Source: Pseudomonas putida (GTDB lineage Bacteria; Pseudomonadota; Gammaproteobacteria; Pseudomonadales; Pseudomonadaceae). Taken from it: a stretch of 64,000 nt of DNA. The stretch is taken from contig NZ_MKZO01000021.1 of the NCBI RefSeq assembly GCF_001941965.1, forward strand, positions 1 through 64,000, written 5' to 3'. Of the stretch, positions 32,995 to 40,830 are shown piece by piece (within the stretch, counting starts at the first letter, position 1; every line of letters begins with the position of its first letter). Under the pieces are notes generated by a model. It saw only the letters and a program-made list of their open reading frames with translations. It had not been told where the DNA came from and made no database searches. Position numbers and translations under genes: made by a program.

Positions 32995-33789
32995 ATGACG
33001 CACCGCCTGCGGGCCGATGCGCTGACCCTGCGCTATGAGCAGCGGACCCTCTCCAGCGACCTGAGCATCGCCATCCCCGACGGCTCCTTCACCGTGATCG
33101 TTGGTCCCAATGCCTGCGGCAAGTCCACCCTGTTGCGTGCCCTCTCCCGCCTGCTGGTGCCGAGCGCCGGCGAGGTGCTGCTCGATCAGCGTCCGATCCG
33201 TGAATTCCCGGCCCGGGAAGTGGCGCGGATCCTCGGCCTGCTGCCACAGAGCGCAACGGCGCCAGACGGCATCACCGTGGCCGACCTGGTGGCGCGCGGG
33301 CGCTATCCGCACCAGTCGTTCCTGCGACAGTGGTCGAAAGCGGACGAGCAGGCGGTGCAGGACGCGATGCAGGCGACGGGGGTGGAGGAACTGGCCGAGC
33401 GGCCTTTGCACGAATTGTCAGGCGGCCAACGCCAGCGGGTGTGGATCGCCATGGTCCTGGCGCAGCAGACGCCGATCCTGTTGCTCGACGAGCCCACCAC
33501 CTACCTGGATATCGCTCATCAGATCGAGTTGCTGGAGTTGCTGGCCGAACTGAACCGCCAGGGCCGGACCATCGTCGCGGTGCTCCACGAACTGAACCAG
33601 GCCTGCCGCTATGCCACGCACCTGGTGGCGATGAAGGATGGCGAGATCGTTGCCAGCGGGGCGCCGGCGCAGGTGTTTACCGAGGCGTTGGTGGAGCGGG
33701 TGTTCGGGCTGGAGGCGTTGATCATCGAGGATCCGGTGACGGGGACGCCGATGTTGGTGGCGAAGGGGCTGGCCCGGAGTCGCTCTTAA
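32995..33789 (+). CDS. Iron-siderophore ABC transporter ATPase, FecE/FepC-like
   Basis: A 264-residue ATPase with Walker A GPNACGKST (37-45), a Q-loop LLPQSA, signature LSGGQRQR, Walker B ILLLDEP and the switch His in VLHELNQ. It powers the two FecCD permeases encoded on the other strand. The start is the ATG giving MTHRLRADALTLRY; the longer frame upstream lacks family similarity. Confidence 0.92.
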   Translation: MTHRLRADALTLRYEQRTLSSDLSIAIPDGSFTVIVGPNACGKSTLLRALSRLLVPSAGEVLLDQRPIREFPAREVARILGLLPQSATAPDGITVADLVARGRYPHQSFLRQWSKADEQAVQDAMQATGVEELAERPLHELSGGQRQRVWIAMVLAQQTPILLLDEPTTYLDIAHQIELLELLAELNRQGRTIVAVLHELNQACRYATHLVAMKDGEIVASGAPAQVFTEALVERVFGLEALIIEDPVTGTPMLVAKGLARSRS

Positions 33790-33796
33790 GGGCCTC

Positions 33797-33872
33797 ATCG
33801 CTGGCAAGCCAGCTCCCACAGGTCTTGTGTGCGCCGCGAACCCTGTGGGAGCTGGCTTGCCAGCGATGAGGC
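33797..33872. repeat. Inverted REP pair
   Basis: Facing REP copies with spacer CACAGGTCTTGTGTGCGCCG lie between the convergent ATPase and IclR genes. Confidence 0.9.
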
Positions 33873-33880
33873 CGGATGCA

Positions 33881-34681
33881 TCACCACAACCCTGAAGCCG
33901 CCCCACCCGTCGCCTGATTCACCACCCCCGCCTCCCTGAACAGCGCATCCCGGTCCTCGGGCGAATTCAAGCGCCCGAGATCCGTCACCGTAGTCATGCA
34001 GCACACAATCTCCCCCTGCGCATCGAACACCGGCGCAGCCTGCCCAGTGACGTTCGACAGCAGGTGACTGGTCAGCTCCGCCCAGCAGCTGTTGCGCACT
34101 TCGTCCAGCACCGCCTTGCTCGGCGGCGTGCCGCGGAAATGCGCCGGCTGCTGCTTGCGCGCCGCATCGATGGTGGCCTTGGGCAGGAACGCCTGGAACA
34201 CCAGCCCGCAGGCGGTGTTGTCCAGCGGCAGGATATCCCCCAGCGCCAGCGGGTTCACCGAGAAATACGCGCTGCGATACCAGCGCACCAGGGTCGGCCC
34301 GCGCTCCGTCCAGATCGCCACGCCACCACTGGCCGCCTGGCGGTGGGCCAGGGCCTTCATGTGGCTGGCGGCGATTTCCACCGCATCCACCCGCTTCAGC
34401 GCAGCAATGCCAATGCTCAGCGCCGTCGGCCCGAGGTCATAGAGCCCCGTGGCCGGATCCTGCCGGGCCAGGCCTTCCTTGACCAGGCTTTGCAGATAGC
34501 GGTGGGTGGTGGACCCGCCGGTATTGGTGCGCCGGGCCACTTCACCCAACGCCAGCTCGCGCTCGGCACTGGCCAGCACTTGGAGAAAACGCGTGGCGAT
34601 GGCCACCGACTGGATAGTGCCAGAGCGCTTTTCGCCGGGGGCTTGCGGGGCGTCGTCCAGGGTGGACTCGTCGTTGTTCAA
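33881..34681 (-). CDS. IclR-family transcriptional regulator
   Basis: A 266-residue regulator with an N-terminal winged helix (about 25-75: SVAIATRFLQVLASAERELA, TGGSTTHRYLQSLVKEG) and an IclR effector domain ending with CCMTTVTDLGR. The start is TTG at 34681: GAGGAGAGG lies just upstream, and no ATG gives a better fit. IclR proteins normally control catabolic operons in response to a small substrate, which is unusual beside an iron-siderophore importer. It is divergent from the TonB receptor, with two ATTG.GGAATG sites in the gap. Confidence 0.88.
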   Translation of the reverse strand: MNNDESTLDDAPQAPGEKRSGTIQSVAIATRFLQVLASAERELALGEVARRTNTGGSTTHRYLQSLVKEGLARQDPATGLYDLGPTALSIGIAALKRVDAVEIAASHMKALAHRQAASGGVAIWTERGPTLVRWYRSAYFSVNPLALGDILPLDNTACGLVFQAFLPKATIDAARKQQPAHFRGTPPSKAVLDEVRNSCWAELTSHLLSNVTGQAAPVFDAQGEIVCCMTTVTDLGRLNSPEDRDALFREAGVVNQATGGAASGLW

Positions 34682-34758
34682 ATGACCTCTCCTCAGGCTT
34701 GGTTTCCGTCGCGCTGGGCATGATACCGATTTTGCCCGAGGCAAAAAGCACAAACCAC

Positions 34759-34788
34759 ATTGCGGAATGAATTCTTTATTGAGGAATG
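34759..34788. promoter_or_regulatory. Candidate IclR-regulator sites ahead of the TonB receptor
   Basis: ATTGCGGAATGAATTC (34759-34774) is followed by ATTGAGGAATG (34778-34788), a direct repeat with 19-base period. The same ATTGCGGAAT core is seen at 32933-32942 before the ATPase. The position, 78 bases from the IclR start and 60 from the receptor start, suits control of both. Confidence 0.55.
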
Positions 34789-34815
34789 TGATGGCTGCGT
34801 GATAGCCTTTCGGCA

Positions 34816-34834
34816 AATCGCAACCATTCTCATT
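34816..34834 (+). promoter_or_regulatory. Candidate Fur box
   Basis: AATCGCAACCATTCTCATT matches 14 of 19 positions of the Fur consensus in the form AATGATAATCATTATCATT, by my own count. It lies immediately before the ribosome binding site of the TonB receptor, a normal place for iron repression. Confidence 0.45.
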
Positions 34835-34848
34835 CAGGAGCAGTACCC

Positions 34849-36918
34849 TTGAAGCCCTACTCCCCTCTCACCCTCACCGGCGGATTCAGCGTCCTGACCC
34901 TGTCGACCCTGCTCGGCGCCACGTCGGCCATGGCGGAACCCGCCAGCCTGACCTTCGAGCCGATCGTGATCACCGGTGAAAAAGTCGAGCGCGAACTGAA
35001 GGACACCGCCTCTTCGGTGACGGTGAAGACCGGGCAGGAAATCGACAAGGAAAAGACCGGCAGCTCCACCGTCACCGAAGTGCTCAACGACGTGCCCAAC
35101 GTGATCTACACCGACAGCGTCGGCGCCCCGGTGATCCGCGGCATGGACAGCCAGGGCCCGAACAACGGGCAGAACGTGTTCTGGGGCGGCACCGTGCCGC
35201 GGGCGACCATCAACCTCGACGGCCACTACCTGAACTACAACGAGATGTACTTCGGCGCCACCTCGGTCTGGGACCTGGACAGCATCGAGGTCTTCCGCGG
35301 CCCGCAGACCACCTCGCAAGGCGCCAATGCCATTGCCGGGGCGATCATCGTCAATACCAAGGACCCGAGCTTCACCCCCGAAGCCGCCTACCAGGCCGAA
35401 GTCGGCAACTACGACTCGCACCGCACCTCACTGATGGCCTCCGGGCCGCTGATGGGCAATGACCTGGCCGGGCGGATCACCGTGGATCACTCGGCCCGCG
35501 ACACCTTCATCGACTACACCAACCCGAATTTCCAGAAAGGCAAGGCGGACAAGAACTTCAGTTCCATCACCGCACGCGCCAAGCTGCTCTGGCTGCCCAG
35601 CGCCCTGCCCGGGCTGGAAGCCAAGTACACCTTCTCCCACGGCGACGCCAACCGCCCGAGCCAGGAAGCTGCGGCGGCGCCGTACCACAAGCTGGAACAC
35701 ACCACGACCACCATGCCGAGCTGGGAGCAGTCGACCAACACCAGCATCCTCGATGTCAGCTACGACTTCGACAACGGCCTCAAGCTGCTCAACCAGGCGC
35801 AGTACTCGCTGTCCCATGTGCAGCGCTACACCGGGATTCCCGGCAACGGCGACGCCGATATCCAGCAGAAGAGCCTGTCCAACGAAACCCGCCTGAACTT
35901 CGGCGACCAGGACAGCGCGGTCAGCGGCACCACCGGGATCTACGTGGCGAAGACCAAGTCCGACGAGAGCCTGCTGCTCAGCGGGCTGTCCACCTTCGAT
36001 GACCGCAAGGAAAACCTCGGCGTGTTCGGCGATGTCAGCTACCGCCTGACCGACCGCTGGACCCTCGGCAGCGGCCTGCGCTACCAGGAAGACCGCATCG
36101 AACGCGAAGGCCGCTCGGTACTGGCGCCGACTCCGCTGGACTACGAAAAGACCTTCTCTGCCCTGCTACCCAAGCTGTCCCTGGCCTTTGCCGTGACCCC
36201 GGACTGGACCGTCGGCGGCATGGTCAGCCGTGGCTACAACCCGGGCGGCGTGGCGCTGAACCTGACCACCCGCAACTGGATGTCGTTCAAGGAAGAGTCG
36301 GTGTGGAACTATGAGCTGTTCACCCGCGCCAGCCTGCTCGACGACCGTCTGCAACTGAGCGGCAACCTGTTCTACATGGACCACAAGGATGCCCAGTACA
36401 ACATCCCGGTGGTGATCTCCACCGGCATCACCCAGTCCTACACCATCAATGCCGAGAAGGCCCACGCCTACGGACTGGAACTCAGCGCCGACTACCGGGT
36501 GCTGGACAACCTGACCCTGAAAGCCAGCGCCGGCACCCTGCGCACGCGGATCGACAGGATCTCCGGCAACGACAGCTACGAGGCCAATGAATTCGCCCGT
36601 TCGCCGGGCTACAGCCTGAGCTTCGGGCCGAGCTGGGATGTCACCGACAGGCTGAACGTCTCGGCCCAGGTGCGGCACGTGGATGGCTACTACTCGGACA
36701 CCGCCAACACCAAGGCCTATGCCGTGGACGCCTACACCCTGACCGATATGCGCATGGGCTACCGCTACAGCAAGGAAGTGGAGCTGTATGGCTATGTGAA
36801 GAACGTCTTCGATGATCGGTCGCCGCTGTACATGCAGCAGAACCGCGGGATAGGCGGGACGGAGGCGAGCATGACCACGCCGCGGATGTTCGGGGTCGGG
36901 GTCAAGGGTTCCTTCTAA
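34849..36918 (+). CDS. TonB-dependent outer-membrane receptor
   Basis: A 689-residue receptor with a signal peptide (about 1-29), TonB box FEPIVITG near 36-43, plug motif PVIRGMDSQGP and a full barrel ending FGVGVKGSF with terminal Phe. The start is TTG at 34849 with AGGAG eight bases before it. Position beside a FecBCDE-type importer and the Fur-like and IclR-like sites suggests import of an iron chelate whose carrier may also be metabolised. The plug is rich in Asn/Gly and carries no extra N-terminal signalling domain, so no FecIR-type control is expected. Confidence 0.9.
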   Translation: MKPYSPLTLTGGFSVLTLSTLLGATSAMAEPASLTFEPIVITGEKVERELKDTASSVTVKTGQEIDKEKTGSSTVTEVLNDVPNVIYTDSVGAPVIRGMDSQGPNNGQNVFWGGTVPRATINLDGHYLNYNEMYFGATSVWDLDSIEVFRGPQTTSQGANAIAGAIIVNTKDPSFTPEAAYQAEVGNYDSHRTSLMASGPLMGNDLAGRITVDHSARDTFIDYTNPNFQKGKADKNFSSITARAKLLWLPSALPGLEAKYTFSHGDANRPSQEAAAAPYHKLEHTTTTMPSWEQSTNTSILDVSYDFDNGLKLLNQAQYSLSHVQRYTGIPGNGDADIQQKSLSNETRLNFGDQDSAVSGTTGIYVAKTKSDESLLLSGLSTFDDRKENLGVFGDVSYRLTDRWTLGSGLRYQEDRIEREGRSVLAPTPLDYEKTFSALLPKLSLAFAVTPDWTVGGMVSRGYNPGGVALNLTTRNWMSFKEESVWNYELFTRASLLDDRLQLSGNLFYMDHKDAQYNIPVVISTGITQSYTINAEKAHAYGLELSADYRVLDNLTLKASAGTLRTRIDRISGNDSYEANEFARSPGYSLSFGPSWDVTDRLNVSAQVRHVDGYYSDTANTKAYAVDAYTLTDMRMGYRYSKEVELYGYVKNVFDDRSPLYMQQNRGIGGTEASMTTPRMFGVGVKGSF

Positions 36919-36937
36919 ATCGTCAGAGCACCGCTTG

Positions 36938-37018
36938 ACCCTGTGGGAGCTGGCTTGCCAGCGATAGCTATGGTGAATTCACTACAGCAATCGCTGGCAA
37001 GCCAGCTCCCACAGGGGT
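36938..37018. repeat. Inverted REP pair
   Basis: Facing REP copies around CTATGGTGAATTCACTACAG separate the receptor from the monooxygenase gene. The spacer resembles that of the pair at 29744. Confidence 0.9.
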
Positions 37019-37046
37019 CTGTGTAAAGCCATCAAAGGATTTCTCA

Positions 37047-38351
37047 ATGACCCACCGCAAGCTCCACATCGGCCTCTCCCTCGCCCCCACCTGGCTCAGC
37101 GGCGACGGCTGGCGGCGCGACAACAGCAATATCGAGCACCTCTTCAGCGCCGATTTCGCCATCGACCTGGCCCGTCGCGCCGAAGCCGCGCACCTGGACT
37201 TCGTGTTCCGCCCCGACGTCAGCAGCCTGGCCGTTGAAGTGATGGAACACGCTCCCGGCTTCGCCAGCCTCGACCCCACCGTGCTGCTCGCCGCCGTCGC
37301 CCAGGCAACCACCCATATCGGCCTGGTCTCCACCGTCTCCACCACCTTCTACCCGCCCTACGTGGTGGCCCGGCAACTGCAATCCCTGCACTGGATCAGC
37401 AAGGGCCGGGTCGGCTGGAACATCGTCACCGCCCTGCAGGGCCACGAGAACTTCGGCCTGGAGCGCATGCCCGACGCCGAGCAGCGCTACCAACGCGCCG
37501 CCGAGTTCACCGAACTGGTCCGGCAACTGTGGGCCAGCTTCCCCAACGAGGCGCTGAAGCTCGACCGCGCCGCCGGTCAATACGCCGACACCTCGCTGAT
37601 CCACCCGGTCAACCACGAAGGCCCCCACTTCAAGGTCAAGGGCCCGCTCAACCTGCCGGCCTTCGGCGGCGCGCGGATTCCCCTGGTGCAGGCTGGTGCG
37701 TCGGAATCCGGGCGCGACTTCGCCGCCTCGGTGGCCGACCTGGTGTTCTCGCCGACCCCGGATATCGAGGCCGCCATCGACCTGCGCCAGGACCTGTCAC
37801 GCCGCGCCGAGGCCCATGGCCGCGATCCCCGGGATGTCCGCCTGCTGCCCGGCCTGAGCCTGTACCTGGCGCCGACCCGGGAAGAAGCCCGCGCCCTGTT
37901 CATGCAAACCCATGCCCGCCTCGACCGCCAGCGCAAGTTCGCCTCGATCAAGGAAATGACCGGCCTCGACCTCAGCGACTGGCCGGCGGATCGCCCGGTG
38001 ACCCGTGACGACCTGCCGCCGCCCTTGGCCAAGACCAACAGCCGCACCCACACCAGCCTGCTGCGCCGCCTGATCGAGCGGGAGTCGCTGACCGTAGATC
38101 AGCTGTTGCTGAAGCCGGAAGTGATCTCGGCCGCCCACTGGCAGGTGATCGGCACGGTGGACGACGCGGTAGCGAGCATCGTCGAGTGGGCTGAGGCCGG
38201 GGCCATGGACGGGTTTATCGCGGCGCCCGGCGGCTCGGTGGAATCGGTGCACCTGTTCCTTGAGCAGGTGATGCCACGGCTGGTGGAACTGGGCCTGTTC
38301 CGCAAGGCCTACAGCGGTGCGACCTTTGTCCATCATCTGGAGGAGGACTAA
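37047..38351 (+). CDS. LLM-class flavin-dependent monooxygenase, NtaA/SnaA/DszA type
   Basis: A 434-residue protein with the NtaA/DszA family pattern: SNIEHLFSADFAIDLARRAE, HIGLVSTVSTTFYPPYVVARQLQSLHWISKGRVGWNIVTA and LVQAGASESGRDFAA. These enzymes use reduced FMN from a separate reductase to attack chelators (nitrilotriacetate, EDTA), sulphur compounds or N-acyl groups. No flavin reductase is adjacent. It follows the TonB receptor in the same direction after a REP pair. A role in breaking down the imported chelate is inferred. Confidence 0.85.
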   Translation: MTHRKLHIGLSLAPTWLSGDGWRRDNSNIEHLFSADFAIDLARRAEAAHLDFVFRPDVSSLAVEVMEHAPGFASLDPTVLLAAVAQATTHIGLVSTVSTTFYPPYVVARQLQSLHWISKGRVGWNIVTALQGHENFGLERMPDAEQRYQRAAEFTELVRQLWASFPNEALKLDRAAGQYADTSLIHPVNHEGPHFKVKGPLNLPAFGGARIPLVQAGASESGRDFAASVADLVFSPTPDIEAAIDLRQDLSRRAEAHGRDPRDVRLLPGLSLYLAPTREEARALFMQTHARLDRQRKFASIKEMTGLDLSDWPADRPVTRDDLPPPLAKTNSRTHTSLLRRLIERESLTVDQLLLKPEVISAAHWQVIGTVDDAVASIVEWAEAGAMDGFIAAPGGSVESVHLFLEQVMPRLVELGLFRKAYSGATFVHHLEED

Positions 38352-38451
38352 CCTCCCTGCCCGCCCGGCGGCCGCGGGTGAAAGGACAAGACTTCCCGGC
38401 GAAAAACCGGATAATGGCCGCCAAAATCGATTCGCCCGCTACGGAACCCGC

Positions 38452-40644
38452 ATGGAAATCAAGGTCAATTTTCTCGACAACCTCCGACTCGAAGCCAAGT
38501 TCGACGACTTCACGGTGATCGCCGATCAGCCCATCCGCTACAAGGGCGACGGCTCGGCACCGGGTCCGTTCGATTACTTCCTGGCCTCCTCGGCGTTGTG
38601 CGCGGCCTATTTCGTCAAGCTGTACTGCCAGACCCGCGACATCCCCACGGATAACATCCGCCTGTCGCAGAACAACATCGTCGACCCGGAAAACCGCTAC
38701 AACCAGATCTTCAAGATCCAGGTCGAGCTGCCGGCGGATATCTCCGAGAAGGACCGCCTGGGCATCCTCCGCTCCATCGACCGCTGCACCGTGAAGAAAG
38801 TGGTGCAGACCGGCCCCGAGTTCATCATCGAGGAGGTCGAGAACCTCGATGCCGACGCCCAGGCCCTGCTGATGCCGGGCCTGGACGGCGAGACCCGCAC
38901 GCTCATCCCGGGCAAGGACCTGCCGCTGGAGCAGACCATCGCCAACATGTCGGAGATCCTCGCGGGCCTGGGCATGAAGATCGAGATCGCCTCCTGGCGC
39001 AATATCGTGCCCAACGTCTGGTCCCTGCATATCCGCGATGCGCAGTCGCCGATGTGCTTCACCAACGGCAAGGGTTCGAGCAAGGAAAGCGCGCTGGCCT
39101 CGGCCCTGGGCGAGTTCATCGAGCGGCTGAACTGCAACTTCTTCTACAACGACCAGTTCTGGGGCGAGGAAATCGCCAATGCCGGGTTCGTGCATTACCC
39201 GAACGAGCGCTGGTTCAAGCCAGGGCGCAAGGACGCCCTGCCGAAAGAGCTGCTCGACGAGTACTGCCTGGCGATCTACAACCCGGACGGCGAACTGCTC
39301 GGCTCGCACCTGTACGACACCAACTCGGGCAATATCGAGCGCGGCATCTGCTCGCTGCCTTATGTGCGCCAGTCCGACGGCGAGGTGGTGTACTTCCCGT
39401 CGAACCTGATCGAGAACCTCTACCTGAGCAACGGCATGAGCGCCGGCAACACCCTGGTGGAAGCCCAGGTGCAGTGCCTGTCGGAGATCTTCGAACGGGC
39501 GGTGAAGCGCGAGATCCTCGAAGGCGAACTGGCCCTGCCGGATGTGCCGCAGGAGGTCATCGCCAAGTACCCGGGCATCCTCGCCGGTATCCAGGGCCTG
39601 GAAGAACAAGGCTTCCCGGTGCTGGTCAAGGACGCCTCCCTGGGCGGTGAATTCCCGGTGATGTGCGTGACCCTGATGAACCCGCGCACCGGTGGTGTGT
39701 TCGCCTCCTTCGGCGCCCACCCGAGCTTCGAGGTGGCGCTGGAGCGCAGCCTCACCGAACTGCTCCAGGGCCGCAGCTTCGAGGGCCTCAACGACCTGCC
39801 GCAGCCGACCTTCGAAAGCCATGCGCTGATGGAGCCGAACAACTTCGTCGAGCACTTCATCGACTCCAGCGGTGTGGTCTCGTGGCGTTTCTTCAGTGCC
39901 AAGTCCGATTTCGAGTTCGTCGAGTGGGACTTCTCCGGCCAGGGCGAAGACTCCAACGCCGAGGAAGCCGCGACCCTGTTCGGCATCCTCGAAGGCATGG
40001 GCAAGGAGGTCTACATGGCCACCTACGACCATCTGGGCGCCCCGGCCTGCCGCATCCTGGTGCCGGGCTACTCGGAAATCTACCCGGTGGACGACCTGAT
40101 CTGGGACAACACCAACAAGGCCCTGTTCTTCCGCGAGGACATCCTCAACCTGCACAGCCTCGACGACGATGCCCTGGAAAGCCTGCTGGAGCGCCTGCTG
40201 GAGTCGGAGCTGGACGAATACACCGAGATCAAGACGCTGATCGGCGTCGAGTTCGACGACAACACCGTATGGGGCCAGCTCACGGTGCTGGAACTGAAGA
40301 TCCTGATCCAGGTGGCGCTGAAGAAGTTCGACGATGCCAAGGAACTGGTGGAGATGTTCCTGCAGTACAACGACAACACCGTCGAGCGCGGGCTGTTCTA
40401 CCAGGCGCTCAACGTGGTGCTGGAAGTGGAGCTGGACAGCGACCTGGAAATGGCCGACTACGAGGTCAACTTCCGCCGCATGTTCGGCAATCCGCGGATG
40501 GATGCGGTGCTGGCCTCGGTCGAAGGCAGCCTGCGCTTCCACGGCCTGACCCCGACCAGCATGAAGCTGGAAGGCCTGGACCGGCATCTGCGGTTGATCG
40601 AGAGCTACAAGAAGCTGCATGCGGCTCGGGCGGCAAAAGCCTGA
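38452..40644 (+). CDS. ycaO: OsmC-YcaO fusion protein
   Basis: A 730-residue protein. Residues 1-140 are an OsmC-like domain with both thiol residues, Cys50 (SALCAAYF) and Cys112 (DRCTVKK). Residues about 150-560 are the YcaO ATP-dependent domain (GKGSSKESALASALGEFIERL, SEIFERAVKREI). The tail is helical, TPR-like. E. coli YcaO has no OsmC part and is linked to ribosomal protein S12 methylthiolation by RimO; YcaO proteins phosphorylate amide backbones. The fusion is common in Pseudomonas. ATG at 38452 opens the OsmC fold. Confidence 0.9.
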   Translation: MEIKVNFLDNLRLEAKFDDFTVIADQPIRYKGDGSAPGPFDYFLASSALCAAYFVKLYCQTRDIPTDNIRLSQNNIVDPENRYNQIFKIQVELPADISEKDRLGILRSIDRCTVKKVVQTGPEFIIEEVENLDADAQALLMPGLDGETRTLIPGKDLPLEQTIANMSEILAGLGMKIEIASWRNIVPNVWSLHIRDAQSPMCFTNGKGSSKESALASALGEFIERLNCNFFYNDQFWGEEIANAGFVHYPNERWFKPGRKDALPKELLDEYCLAIYNPDGELLGSHLYDTNSGNIERGICSLPYVRQSDGEVVYFPSNLIENLYLSNGMSAGNTLVEAQVQCLSEIFERAVKREILEGELALPDVPQEVIAKYPGILAGIQGLEEQGFPVLVKDASLGGEFPVMCVTLMNPRTGGVFASFGAHPSFEVALERSLTELLQGRSFEGLNDLPQPTFESHALMEPNNFVEHFIDSSGVVSWRFFSAKSDFEFVEWDFSGQGEDSNAEEAATLFGILEGMGKEVYMATYDHLGAPACRILVPGYSEIYPVDDLIWDNTNKALFFREDILNLHSLDDDALESLLERLLESELDEYTEIKTLIGVEFDDNTVWGQLTVLELKILIQVALKKFDDAKELVEMFLQYNDNTVERGLFYQALNVVLEVELDSDLEMADYEVNFRRMFGNPRMDAVLASVEGSLRFHGLTPTSMKLEGLDRHLRLIESYKKLHAARAAKA

Positions 40645-40660
40645 TTCTGTAGTGTTCTCT

Positions 40661-40745
40661 CGGGCCTCATCGCTGGCAAGCCAGCTCCCACAGGGTTCAG
40701 CAGCGACGCGGACACTGTGGGAGCTGGCTTGCCAGCGATAGGGCC
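40661..40745. repeat. Inverted REP pair
   Basis: Facing REP copies with spacer GGTTCAGCAGCGACGCGGAC follow the ycaO stop and precede the GH15 gene. Confidence 0.9.
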
Positions 40746-40830
40746 CTCAGCAACAACACACCTCCCGGAACCAAACCCCTCCCCCACGAATCTCTCCGAA
40801 TGACCCCTTTGCATTTCGGAGACCCTCCCC

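Noticed and set aside
38215..40620. Open minus-strand frame of about 800 codons opposite ycaO
   Set aside because: It lies wholly antisense to a well-recognised OsmC-YcaO gene, has His/Gln/Val-rich shadow composition and no domain. It results from the strong GC3 bias.
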